Assembly (NCBI GenBank): GCA_018816095.1
Contig: JAHIWP010000070.1
Location: 1 to 34,263 of the forward strand
Source of the DNA: Gammaproteobacteria bacterium
Lineage (GTDB): Bacteria; Pseudomonadota; Gammaproteobacteria; Pseudomonadales; Pseudomonadaceae
Reading direction: 5' to 3'
DNA length: 34,263 bases
Both the position numbers and the translations under genes were made by a program. Shown here one piece after another: positions 19,126 to 29,239 of the stretch (positions within the stretch are counted from its first letter, which is position 1; each line of letters opens with the position of its first letter). The notes below the pieces were generated by a model that did not search any database, had not been told where the DNA came from, and saw nothing but the letters and a program-made list of their open reading frames with translations.

Positions 19126-20361
19126 TTAGGCAGGCACTGCGTTCTCCCCACGTGGCGTCCAGAACAGCGCACCCAGGCTAAGCAGGCTGTAGCCCAACAG
19201 CAGCGCCCAGAGCAGCGGCTGACTGGCCAGCAACTCCAGCTGCACAGAAAACCAGGCCGCCGGCAGGTTTAGCAGCAACCGCAGCACTTCCAGCCGCTTG
19301 GCACTGGGGCGGTTCTCCAGCCAGACCCCAAGCACATACAAGCCGACAGCCATCCAGGCCACGCCCAAGAGCATCTGCGCCAGGCTTAGATCGTTGCCCA
19401 GGCCCAGCAACAGAGTGCCGCCGAGCACATAGAGGCTGAATTGCACAGCGGCATAGCACTTCTGCGCCAAGCTCAGCGGCACATCGAACTTAACGAACTG
19501 GCTCAAATCTGCCTTGTGTTGCGGGTATTTCGCCGCGACATCCGCTGGCCGCCAGCCCGTGCGCATAAACCAGATGCGCAACTTGTCCCACCAGGACTCG
19601 GCGCGCACGGCATCACGCCACAGCGCCACATAGAACTGCACATTGGCCCACAGCGGATTCCAACTGGCCAGCGGCGTGGTTACGCCGAACACCACCGGCT
19701 GGTCATCCAACTCCTCCTGAAAGGTGCCGAACAGGCGATCCCAGACAATGAACACGCCGCCGTAGTTGCGATCCATATACACAGCATTCTGCGCATGGTG
19801 CACACGGTGGTTGGACGGCGTGATAAACAGCCACTCGTACCAGCCCAGCTTAGGGATATGCCGGGTATGCACCCAGAACTGATAAAGCAGGTTCAGCGCT
19901 GCCACCGTCAGGAATACCAGCGGCGGCACGCCGAGCAACGCCATCGGCAGGTAGAAAATCCAGCCGAAGAGAAACCCGCTGCTGGTCTGCCGTAGCGCAG
20001 TGGAGAGGTTGTATTCCTCACTCTGGTGATGCACCGAATGCGCCGCCCACAGCACGTTGCGCTCATGGCCCAAGCGGTGGTTCCAGTAATAACAGAAGTC
20101 GTAAAAAACGAAAGCAAACAGCCAGACCCACAGGCTACTGGCTGATAACTCAAACAGCGCCACGTGCTGCCAGGCCACTGTGTAGGCGAATATACCAACG
20201 GCCTTGGTCAACAGGCCCACAGTGGTCGACAGCACGCCAGCGCTGAGGCTGTTGATGGCATCGGAAAACCGGTAAGTGCTGAGGCCGCGCCAACGGTCGA
20301 GCAGCAATTCCAGGGCGATCAACACAAAGAAAAACGGTACGGCGTAGAGGATGTAATTCAT
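19126..20361 (-). CDS. Sterol desaturase/fatty-acid hydroxylase family membrane protein
   Basis: A 411-residue integral membrane di-iron protein of the fatty acid hydroxylase superfamily, close in pattern to alkylglycerol monooxygenase-like proteins. The histidine boxes are HRLGH (95–99), HSVHH (108–112) and HRVHH (185–189), with His165 and His168 as additional likely ligands. Hydrophobic segments cover about 5–22, 45–65, 75–92, 133–160 and a C-terminal cluster (320–400). The start is ATG; the ribosome site is weak. Substrate unknown: a lipid C–H hydroxylation is inferred from the family. It stands alone, between hemB and the divergent elbB, and has its own terminator. Confidence 0.87.
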   Translation of the reverse strand: MNYILYAVPFFFVLIALELLLDRWRGLSTYRFSDAINSLSAGVLSTTVGLLTKAVGIFAYTVAWQHVALFELSASSLWVWLFAFVFYDFCYYWNHRLGHERNVLWAAHSVHHQSEEYNLSTALRQTSSGFLFGWIFYLPMALLGVPPLVFLTVAALNLLYQFWVHTRHIPKLGWYEWLFITPSNHRVHHAQNAVYMDRNYGGVFIVWDRLFGTFQEELDDQPVVFGVTTPLASWNPLWANVQFYVALWRDAVRAESWWDKLRIWFMRTGWRPADVAAKYPQHKADLSQFVKFDVPLSLAQKCYAAVQFSLYVLGGTLLLGLGNDLSLAQMLLGVAWMAVGLYVLGVWLENRPSAKRLEVLRLLLNLPAAWFSVQLELLASQPLLWALLLGYSLLSLGALFWTPRGENAVPA

Positions 20362-20556
20362 GGCGTCACCAATTGCAAAGAAGCGCCATATCGCTGCATG
20401 GGGCTAACAGCTAGGATGGCTGCATAAATCTTAGCCCAGCGGCGCACGCCACTTGCGGCACACCATGCCAAACTGGGTAGCAGATGGCGACAAGCGTGTT
20501 CAGGCGCCGACAAATCACAACTCAGCCCAGTGCAGCTATCAACTCAGGAGAATTTG

Positions 20557-21219
20557 ATGAACAAGAACGTCGCGGTAATTCTTTCCGGCTGTGGTGTCTA
20601 CGATGGCGCGGAAATCCATGAAAGCGTGATAACCCTGCTACGCCTCGATCAGCGTGGCGCCAAGGTGCAATGCTTTGCCCCCAACGTGGCGCAACTGCAT
20701 GTGGTCGACCACTACAGCGGCGATGAAATGGACGAGACGCGCAACGTGCTGGTGGAGTCGGCGCGCATCGCCCGCGGCAAGATCAAGGACGTCAAGGAGC
20801 TGCATGTCGCTGACTTCGACGCGCTGATCATGCCGGGCGGCTTTGGCGTGGCAAAAAACCTCTCTGACTTCGCCATCAGCGGCGCCAACTGCACGGTGCA
20901 GCCGGATGTACTGAGTGCCACCCAGGCCTTCGTCAAAGCCGGCAAGCCAGTCGGGTTGATGTGCATTGCCCCGGCGCTGGCGACCAAAATCTTCGGCAGC
21001 GGCGTGATCTGCACCATCGGCAACGACCACGACACGGCAGCCGCCTTGGTACAGATGGGCGCACAACACCATGAGTGTGAAGTCAGCGAGATTGTTGAAG
21101 ATGCCGAGCGCAAGCTGGTGACGACGCCGGCTTATATGGTTGCCCAGTCAATCAGCGAAGCCGCCTCAGGCATCAACAAGCTGGTGGATCGGGTGCTGGA
21201 ACTCAGCCACCCGGCTTAA
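20557..21219 (+). CDS. elbB: ElbB/ES1 family glyoxalase-like protein
   Basis: A 220-residue member of the DJ-1/PfpI superfamily, ElbB (ES1) group. Conserved segments are ILSGCGVYDGAEIHES (8–23), IMPGGFGVAKNL (91–102) and the nucleophile elbow GLMCIAPALA with Cys136 (133–142). The group is called isoprenoid biosynthesis glyoxalase because E. coli elbB was linked to lycopene yield, and E. coli ElbB shows weak glyoxalase activity; the physiological role is unclear. Start is ATG with AGGAG; an in-frame start nine codons earlier is rejected on ribosome-site grounds. Confidence 0.93.
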   Translation: MNKNVAVILSGCGVYDGAEIHESVITLLRLDQRGAKVQCFAPNVAQLHVVDHYSGDEMDETRNVLVESARIARGKIKDVKELHVADFDALIMPGGFGVAKNLSDFAISGANCTVQPDVLSATQAFVKAGKPVGLMCIAPALATKIFGSGVICTIGNDHDTAAALVQMGAQHHECEVSEIVEDAERKLVTTPAYMVAQSISEAASGINKLVDRVLELSHPA

Positions 21220-21327
21220 GCAATCCAAGGCCAATCGCGCCAATGCGCGCGGCACACCCGCCGCGCCACTGGCCAGATCAGCCACAGTGCGGCAGGTTGA
21301 TTGTCCCTTCGTCCAGGCACGATCTCC

Positions 21328-21798
21328 ATGAGCAACCCACCTTTCGAGCTGAACGCCGAGCTGCAACAAGCGGTCAGCCAGTTCTTCCAGCGTATTCCCT
21401 TCAACCAGATGCTCGGCATCGAGCTGGATGAGCTGAGCAGCCAGCGCGTCACCATGCACCTGCCGATGAAGCCCGAGCTGATCGGCAACTTCGTCCACGG
21501 CATTCTGCATGGCGGGGTGATTTCTTCTTTGCTGGATGTCGCGGGCGGCGCCATGGCGCTGATCGGCGCCTTCGACAAACACCAGCACCTGTCCAGCTCC
21601 GAGCGCATGGCGCGGCTGTCCAAGCTCGGCACCATCGACCTGCGTATCGATTACCTGCGCCCCGGGCGCGGCCAGCGCTTTACCGCCACCGCCGTGCTAC
21701 TACGCAGCGGCAACAAGGTTGCGGTGGTGCGCAGCGAATTGCACAGCGATGACGGCACCCTTGTGGCTGTCGGCACCGGCACGTATCTGTGCGGATAG
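21328..21798 (+). CDS. Hotdog-fold thioesterase family protein
   Basis: A 156-residue protein of the PaaI-type acyl-CoA thioesterase superfamily. The long-helix motif is NFVHGILHGGVISSLLDVAGG (56–76), followed by LRIDYLRPGRG (about 108–118) and a C-terminal GTGTYLCG strand. The start MSNPPFE at 21328 is preferred over an upstream in-frame site by family alignment; the ribosome site is poor. It follows elbB by about 110 bases on the same strand. Acyl-CoA hydrolysis is inferred from fold; substrate unknown. Confidence 0.87.
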   Translation: MSNPPFELNAELQQAVSQFFQRIPFNQMLGIELDELSSQRVTMHLPMKPELIGNFVHGILHGGVISSLLDVAGGAMALIGAFDKHQHLSSSERMARLSKLGTIDLRIDYLRPGRGQRFTATAVLLRSGNKVAVVRSELHSDDGTLVAVGTGTYLCG

Positions 21799-21823
21799 TC
21801 CAAGTCGGCTCAGAAAGCAGCGA

Positions 21824-21882
21824 TGTGGGAGAGGCTTTAGCCGCGATGAGACGCCAAGGCTCGCCGCTAAAGCGCCCCCACA
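21824..21882. repeat. REP pair (REPIN/BIME-like hairpin)
   Basis: Two inverted copies of a Pseudomonas REP-type sequence: TGTGGGAGAGGCTTTAGCC near 21824–21842 and the reverse form TCGCCGCTAAAGCGCCCCCACA at 21861–21882. The pair forms an imperfect long hairpin. It lies between convergent genes (thioesterase and yaiI), the usual site for such elements, and may act as a bidirectional terminator or mRNA 3'-end stabiliser. REPs of this kind are moved by RAYT transposases encoded elsewhere. Confidence 0.8.
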
Positions 21883-21899
21883 GTAGTACGCAGAATGCG

Positions 21900-22349
21900 C
21901 TAACGGCTCAAGCGGGTGAGGATACGATCCAGTGAGCTGGCAAAGGCCTGCTTGTCGCGCTCGCCATAAGGCGGCTGCCCGCCACCGACTTGGCCCGCCT
22001 CACGCAGCTCGGTGAACAGGTTACGCACCGCCAGCTTGTCGCCCATGTTGCGCTCATCAAACTCACGGCCGCGCGGGTCCAGCACTGCCACGCCCTTTTT
22101 CACCAGGCGATCGGCCAACGGCACATCGCTGCAAATCACCAGCTCACCGGGCACGGCATGCTCCACCAGGTAATCATCGGCGGCATCCGGGCCACTGGGT
22201 ACCACGATCAGCCGCACGCAGCTGTAGGCCGGCTTAACCTGAGCCTGACCGGCCACCAATAACACCTCGAAGCGGCGCTTCAGGGCGAACTTCACCACCT
22301 GATCCTTGGCCGCCTTGGGGCAAGCATCGGCATCAATCCACACGCGCAT
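21900..22349 (-). CDS. yaiI: YaiI/YqxD (UPF0178) family protein
   Basis: A 149-residue UPF0178 protein. It begins MRVWIDADACPK, the family's conserved acidic motif that resembles PIN/NYN nucleases, and contains ICSDVPLADRLVKKG (about 74–88) and LDPRGREF (91–98) with further conserved acidic and basic residues. A nuclease-like or metal-binding role is plausible from the fold but not demonstrated as far as I know. Single gene, convergent to the thioesterase. Confidence 0.92.
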   Translation of the reverse strand: MRVWIDADACPKAAKDQVVKFALKRRFEVLLVAGQAQVKPAYSCVRLIVVPSGPDAADDYLVEHAVPGELVICSDVPLADRLVKKGVAVLDPRGREFDERNMGDKLAVRNLFTELREAGQVGGGQPPYGERDKQAFASSLDRILTRLSR

Positions 22350-22409
22350 GGCACATTACTCTTTGCAGGCAAGCCGACATGGTAAGCCATGCCGGCAAAA
22401 GCCTGGCGC

Positions 22410-24299
22410 TTAGACTGCTAGCCGACGCTGCTCGCCCAACCAGCTACGCCCATAAAACAGCGCAATGGCCGCCAACGCGACGGCCTGGGCGGCAAGACCG
22501 TAAGCATCCGCATGAATACCCAGCCAGTCGAACTCGAAGAAGGCCACGGGGTGCGTGTTCAGCACGCCGGCCTCTTGCAAAGCCGCCACACCATGGCCGG
22601 CAAACACCACCGAGAGCACGCACAACAGCACCGCGTTAGCGCCGAAGAAGGTCGCCAGCGGCAACTTGCGTGATCCACGCAGGATCACCCAGGCCAAGCC
22701 AAGCAGCAGCGCCAGAGCGGCAGCGGCACCGACCAGGACCATGCCATGGCCCTGCGGGCCGGCCTGCAGCCAGAGGGTTTCGTAGAACAGGATGACTTCA
22801 AACAGCTCGCGGTACACCGAGAAGAACGCCAGTACGGCAAAGCCGAAACGGCCACCACCGCCGACCAGGCTGCTCTTGATGTAATCCTGCCACGCCGCGG
22901 CATGCCGGCGATCATGCATCCACACGCCCAGCCAGAGCACCATGACACTGGCAAACAGCGCGGTAACGCCCTCAAGCACCTCGCGCTGAGCGCCACTGAC
23001 ATCAATCAGGTACGCCGCCAGCGCCCAAGTGGCCACACCGGCCAGCAGGGCCAGGCCCCAACCAACGTGCACACTGCGCACCGCCTGCTGCTGCCCGGTG
23101 TTGCGCAGAAAGGCGAGAATTGCCGCCAACACCAGAATCGCCTCCAGCCCCTCGCGCAGCAGGATCAGCAAGCTGGAGAAGAAGCTCAGCGAATCCGACA
23201 AACTATCGCTGTTGAGCAACGCCGCGGAGGTCGCCAGCTCGGCCTTGGCCTGCTCCAGACGTTGCGCGGCCTGAGGCACCGACAAACCGTCTTGCAGCGC
23301 CTGCCGATAGGCCATCAGGGCGCGCTCGGTGGTTTTGCGCTGCGCCGGATCGAGGTTGTTCAACGCCCCCTCGACTAGCTCGAAGCCTTCCAGATAAGCG
23401 GCGACAGAAAGGTCATAGGCCTGCTCATGATCGCCGTCGCGATAGGCGCTCAGGCTGCGTTCGAGCATCGCCTGGGTATGCCCAATCAACTGCTGCGGGC
23501 CGCGTTGTTGCGCGGGCGGCTGCGCACGTTGAGCGCGGAACCGTGCAGCCGCGGCCTCACCTTGCTCAGCGCTGACTTCGGCAGGGGTCATACCTGACAA
23601 CGCACTCAGGCTGAACGGCTCGCCCTGATCAGTTGAAGTGGCGCTGAACCCGGCGATATAACTGGCCAGGTCCCAACGCTGGCGCTCATCCAGCTGATCA
23701 GCAAAGGCCACCATATCGGTGCCGTCGATGCCCAGACCCACGGTGTTGTAGAGGTCATACAGGCTTAACCGGTCCAGCCGCGCCAGGTCACGCAGGTTAG
23801 ACGGTGGCGGCTCCAGACCAAGGCCAGCCGGCCCATCGCCGGCACCGCTGGCACCATGGCACACGCTGCAGTGCTGGGCGAATAGCGGCGCGCCACGGCT
23901 GGGGTCCGGCGTGATGGCCGGAGCCTGGCTGACGCCATAGGCCGTGGCCAACGTCGCGGCCAGTTCACGGGCCTTCAGGGCGACCTGGTTACCCTCGACA
24001 CGCTGCTCGATACCCGTACGCAGGCTGGCCACGCCCTGCTGCAGTTCAGCCTGCTCGTCACGCGCCGGCAGCGCAACGATCAAGCCTTGCAGTACAGTAA
24101 GAAACTCAAGCTGCTCGCGGTATTCGCCGGAGTCGACAACTTGCCCATTGGCCACGGTGGCTGGGTAGTCAGCCCCTAGGTAACCCAACAAATGCAAAGC
24201 TTGCGCCGCGCCCTCAATAGGCTCGGCCATAACAGCCAGGCTACACAGCGCCAACACGGGCACCAGCAACCAGCTGCAGAAACGCAATACGGAAGTCAT
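22410..24299 (-). CDS. Secreted cytochrome c–FTR1 iron permease fusion
   Basis: A 629-residue inner-membrane protein fusing a periplasmic c-type cytochrome to an FTR1-type iron permease. Residues 1–24 look like a signal peptide. The cytochrome domain has the heme motif CSVCH (144–148), with Met196 as possible axial ligand. The C-terminal third (about 372–620) has roughly seven membrane helices with the two FTR1 iron motifs REGLE (382–386) and RELFE (497–501). Helical periplasmic segments at 240–360 may bind metal or partner proteins. The reading frame extends 22 residues upstream, but the ATG at 24299 gives the signal peptide. Fungal FTR1 pairs with a ferroxidase; here the heme domain could take the Fe(II)-oxidation electron (inference). 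A palindrome just upstream may be its operator. Confidence 0.9.
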   Translation of the reverse strand: MTSVLRFCSWLLVPVLALCSLAVMAEPIEGAAQALHLLGYLGADYPATVANGQVVDSGEYREQLEFLTVLQGLIVALPARDEQAELQQGVASLRTGIEQRVEGNQVALKARELAATLATAYGVSQAPAITPDPSRGAPLFAQHCSVCHGASGAGDGPAGLGLEPPPSNLRDLARLDRLSLYDLYNTVGLGIDGTDMVAFADQLDERQRWDLASYIAGFSATSTDQGEPFSLSALSGMTPAEVSAEQGEAAAARFRAQRAQPPAQQRGPQQLIGHTQAMLERSLSAYRDGDHEQAYDLSVAAYLEGFELVEGALNNLDPAQRKTTERALMAYRQALQDGLSVPQAAQRLEQAKAELATSAALLNSDSLSDSLSFFSSLLILLREGLEAILVLAAILAFLRNTGQQQAVRSVHVGWGLALLAGVATWALAAYLIDVSGAQREVLEGVTALFASVMVLWLGVWMHDRRHAAAWQDYIKSSLVGGGGRFGFAVLAFFSVYRELFEVILFYETLWLQAGPQGHGMVLVGAAAALALLLGLAWVILRGSRKLPLATFFGANAVLLCVLSVVFAGHGVAALQEAGVLNTHPVAFFEFDWLGIHADAYGLAAQAVALAAIALFYGRSWLGEQRRLAV

Positions 24300-24325
24300 A
24301 GAGGATAGGATCCAAATACGAATGA

Positions 24326-24344
24326 ATGACAATACCATTGTCAT
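24326..24344. promoter_or_regulatory. Palindromic operator candidate before the FTR1 gene
   Basis: A perfect inverted repeat with 8-bp arms, ATGACAAT–ACC–ATTGTCAT, sits 27–45 bases before the iron-permease start and about 77 bases before the divergent SDR gene. The half-site GACAAT resembles the GATAAT unit of Fur boxes, but the arms are separated by three bases rather than the one base of the usual 7-1-7 Fur arrangement. Control by an iron regulator is therefore plausible, not shown; both arms also contain TTGTCA, a possible -35 hexamer on either strand. Confidence 0.5.
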
Positions 24345-24420
24345 CCTCGCACTGACTTTCCTCAACCTCTGATCGACCTAGATCCGCGACGGATTGTCGC
24401 AATCACGCAGGAGTGCTCCG

Positions 24421-25194
24421 ATGAGTTTTTCGCAACGCCTCGACGAACCAGCCTATGCACTGGTCTGTGGTGCCAGCCGTGGTATCGGCCTGGCACTGAC
24501 CACACAGTTACTGGCCCGCGCGGATATAGCCGGTGTTTGGGCGGTTGCCCGCCAAGCCAGCCAAGCTGCCGAACTGCAGGCACTGGCCCTAGAACATGGC
24601 ACGCGCCTGCACTGCCTGGATGTCGATGTATGCGATGAACAGGCTCTAAGTGAATTGGCCACACAGCTGCGCGCAGCAATACCGCGCCTGCACCTGCTGC
24701 TGTGCACGGTCGGAGTGCTGCAGGACGGCGCCGCCAAAGCCGAAAAGGGCCTGGCCCAACTCAACCTTGAGGGGCTGCTAACCACCTTTGCGCGCAACAG
24801 CTTCGCGCCGATCTTGCTGCTCAAGCACCTGCTGCCGTTGTTACGCGGCAAGCACCCGTGCACGGTCGCGGCGCTGTCGGCACGGGTTGGCTCAATTGGC
24901 GACAACCGCCTCGGCGGCTGGTACAGCTACCGCGCCAGCAAAGCCGCACTCAACCAGTTGCTACACACTGCGAGCATTGAGCTCAGCCGCCTCAATCCCA
25001 ACAGCTGCGTGCTCAGCCTGCACCCCGGCACCACCGACACTGAGCTGTCGAAACCCTTTCAGGCCAATGTGCCGGCCGACCAACTGTTCACCCCAAGCTA
25101 TGCCGCCGAATGCCTGCTGGCGCAGGTTGAACGGCACGGCCCCGAGCAAACCGGCACGTTCTGGGGCTGGGATGGGCAACCCATTCCCTGGTAA
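24421..25194 (+). CDS. Short-chain dehydrogenase (C-factor/CsgA-like SDR)
   Basis: A 257-residue SDR oxidoreductase. GASRGIG (17–23) binds the NAD(P) cofactor and LDVDV (66–70) is the adenine-site region. The active site is Ser153 or Ser158 with Tyr170 and Lys174 in YSYRASKAALNQL. The C-terminal LHPGTTDTELSKPF is typical of the CsgA/C-factor-like group. ATG with AGGAG at the proper distance. Divergent from the iron permease, sharing a 121-base regulatory region. Substrate unknown. Confidence 0.9.
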   Translation: MSFSQRLDEPAYALVCGASRGIGLALTTQLLARADIAGVWAVARQASQAAELQALALEHGTRLHCLDVDVCDEQALSELATQLRAAIPRLHLLLCTVGVLQDGAAKAEKGLAQLNLEGLLTTFARNSFAPILLLKHLLPLLRGKHPCTVAALSARVGSIGDNRLGGWYSYRASKAALNQLLHTASIELSRLNPNSCVLSLHPGTTDTELSKPFQANVPADQLFTPSYAAECLLAQVERHGPEQTGTFWGWDGQPIPW

Positions 25195-25209
25195 CTAAAC
25201 CCACTTAGA

Positions 25210-25839
25210 TCAGATCGGTGCGCGGCGCACACTGGCCAGCAAGGCCGCCGCACCAATAAACAGCGCGCCGAAGGTGCGGTTCATCAGGCGCTGTTGGCGT
25301 GGCGAACGCAGCGCACGCAACACCCGCGCCGCCAGGCCGGTGTAGCCGGCCATAACGATCAGGTCGACGCAGATCATGGTCACGCCTATCAGCAGGTACT
25401 GGATCAACAACGGTGCCTGTGGATTGATGAATTGCGGCAACACCGCGAGTATAAAAACGATCGCCTTGGGGTTGCCGAAATTGACCAGAAAACCGCGCAA
25501 CACCAAGCTCAGCGGCCGCCCGATGGGACGCTCGGTTTGCGCCGTCATATCACTGGGCAGGGCCTGCCACTGGCGATAGCCGAGGTACACCAGGTACGCC
25601 ACGCCAAACCACTTGATCAGGCTGAAGGCCAACTCCGACGCTGCCAAGACCGCCCCGACCCCAGCCGCCACAATGGCAATCTGCAACGCCAAGCCCAGCT
25701 GCAAACCTAGAGCATTCCAGTAGCCCCGCCAGAAGCCATACTGCAAACCGGCCGACATCGAAGCAATCGCCCCGGCGCCTGGCGACAGGCTGATGATCCA
25801 ACAGGCAACAAAGAACGCAAGCCAGGTTTCCAACACCAT
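25210..25839 (-). CDS. LysE/RhtB family amino-acid exporter
   Basis: A 209-residue inner-membrane transporter of the LysE superfamily, RhtB-like, exporting amino acids or their derivatives by proton exchange. The N-terminal signature SPGAGAIASMSAGLQYGFWRGY (about 19–40) and NFGNPKAIVF (120–129) are characteristic; about six hydrophobic segments are visible. The start at MVLETWLAFF has GAGGTG before it; longer in-frame starts pass through the neighbouring terminator and are rejected. Convergent with the SDR gene, 15 bases apart. Specific substrate cannot be told. Confidence 0.92.
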   Translation of the reverse strand: MVLETWLAFFVACWIISLSPGAGAIASMSAGLQYGFWRGYWNALGLQLGLALQIAIVAAGVGAVLAASELAFSLIKWFGVAYLVYLGYRQWQALPSDMTAQTERPIGRPLSLVLRGFLVNFGNPKAIVFILAVLPQFINPQAPLLIQYLLIGVTMICVDLIVMAGYTGLAARVLRALRSPRQQRLMNRTFGALFIGAAALLASVRRAPI

Positions 25840-25861
25840 CGCACACACCTCAAACAGAACA

Positions 25862-25896
25862 ATAAAAAAGGGGTAAGCCATGCAGCCTACCCCTTG
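25862..25896 (-). terminator. Terminator of the TerC gene
   Basis: A hairpin with the arms AAGGGGTA (25868–25875) and TACCCCTT (25888–25895), extended by inner GC pairs, is followed on the minus strand by a TTTTTTATT run. It lies 26 bases after the TerC stop and upstream of the LysE-type gene on the same strand. Confidence 0.87.
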
Positions 25897-25921
25897 TTGT
25901 GTAACTCGCCCAGCCAGTGAA

Positions 25922-26689
25922 TCAGTCCGGCGAACCTTTACGCAGCTGCACTGGATCCAACCCTTCTTCCTTGCGCGCGCGGGCACGGGCTACACGCATG
26001 CGGATATTGACGGCTTCCACCGCCAGCGAGAAGGCCATGGCGAAGTACACATAACCCTTAGGCACATGCACGCCGAAGGCTTCGGCGACCAGCACGGTAC
26101 CGACCACGATGAGGAACGACAGGGCGAGTATTTTCAGGCTCGGGTGCTTGTCGATAAAGTCGCTGATGGTGCCTGCCGAGAGCATCATCACGATCACCGA
26201 GATGATGATGGCCGCGACCATGACGGGCACGTTGTCGACCAGGCCGACTGCAGTGATTACCGAGTCGAGCGAGAAGACGATATCGATGATGGCGATCTGC
26301 ACGATGATGCCCATAAAGCCATAGGTCTTGCCGCCGACGGCCTGAGCTTCTTCTTCGCCTTCCAGGCTGTGGAAGATCTCGGCGGTGCTCTTCCACAACA
26401 GGAACAGACCACCGAAGAGCAGGATCAGATCACGCCCGGAGAAGCCTTGATCGAACACATGGAACAGGTCGGCCGTCAGGCGCATCACCCAGCTGATCGA
26501 CAGCAGCAGCAGAATGCGCGTGCCCATGGCCAGCGCCAGGCCAAAGAAGCGCGCCTTGGGTTGCTGATGCTTGGGCAGGCGGCTGACCAGGATCGAGATA
26601 AAGATGATGTTGTCGATGCCCAGGACAATTTCCAGGGCAGTCAGGGTCAGAAACGCGACCCAGATTTCAGGGTTGCTCAGCCATTCCAT
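25922..26689 (-). CDS. TerC family membrane protein
   Basis: A 255-residue multi-pass inner-membrane protein of the TerC/YgdQ/YoaE family. Conserved charged residues lie within membrane helices: LEIVLGIDNIIFI (19–31, with Glu20 and Asp26) and IIDIVFSLDSVITAVG (about 134–149), the typical metal-binding-like acidic pair. About seven hydrophobic segments; the tail is basic. The family is linked to tellurite resistance and to metal (Mn) export during protein secretion; the role of this member is unknown. It begins 5 bases after the MscS-like gene and ends at a terminator, closing the yheS–mscS–terC operon. Confidence 0.93.
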   Translation of the reverse strand: MEWLSNPEIWVAFLTLTALEIVLGIDNIIFISILVSRLPKHQQPKARFFGLALAMGTRILLLLSISWVMRLTADLFHVFDQGFSGRDLILLFGGLFLLWKSTAEIFHSLEGEEEAQAVGGKTYGFMGIIVQIAIIDIVFSLDSVITAVGLVDNVPVMVAAIIISVIVMMLSAGTISDFIDKHPSLKILALSFLIVVGTVLVAEAFGVHVPKGYVYFAMAFSLAVEAVNIRMRVARARARKEEGLDPVQLRKGSPD

Positions 26690-26694
26690 AGGAA

Positions 26695-27278
26695 TCAGAT
26701 CTCGGAGGTACGCTCAGGGGGGAGTTGACCATTACGCCAGCGGCGCACGGCTTTTTGGAAAAACAGGCTATTGGGAATCTGCACCCAGGCGCCGGGCGCA
26801 TCACCGCTGAGGTCTTCCAGGGTGGTGTAGAACAGGTTGATCGCCACCACGCGCCCACGCACCCCGGGCTTGTCGGCGCTTTCCAGCACTTCGACACAAT
26901 CACCGATACGAAACGGCCCCATGGCGAAGATCAACAACGCGCAGAACATGTTGGACAACACGCTCCAGATGGCGAAAAAGGCCACTGCAGCGACGGCGGC
27001 AAACCCGGTGAGGGCCGTCCACAGCACCTGAGCGGAAACGCCCAAACGCTCCAGCACCAACATAAAGGCACTGCCGAGAATCAACCAGCGCAGCAAACCG
27101 CGCAACGGCATCAGTAGCTCGGCCGGTAGCTGCGGATAACGGTTGCCGAGACGGGTGATACCGCGAGTGAAGATGCGCTGAAACACCCAGGCCAGCAGCA
27201 GGATCAAGATCACCTGGCCGGTTCTGACCAGCGGTTCGCGCCAGGTCATCAGCCATTCAAGGGTAGGCAGGGTGATGT

Positions 27279-27282
<4 letters not shown>
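26695..27282 (-). CDS. Small MscS-type mechanosensitive channel
   Basis: A 195-residue minimal MscS family protein. Hydrophobic segments at about 22–39, 62–80 and 93–120 match TM1–TM3; the third is the pore helix. The beta-domain hallmark PFRIGD (123–128) and VQIPNSLFF (167–175) follow. The protein ends early after the beta domain, so it lacks the usual C-terminal vestibule. The likely start is a TTG whose last bases overlap the yheS stop (TTGA), with GGAAG upstream; the first ATG is 11 codons later and has no ribosome site. Osmotic relief is inferred from the family. Confidence 0.87.
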
Positions 27283-29189
<1,907 letters not shown>

Positions 29190-29239
29190 AATGGCGGCGG
29201 AGTCTACCAGAGTCCCCCTTGAGAAATCCGGAAAGCACC

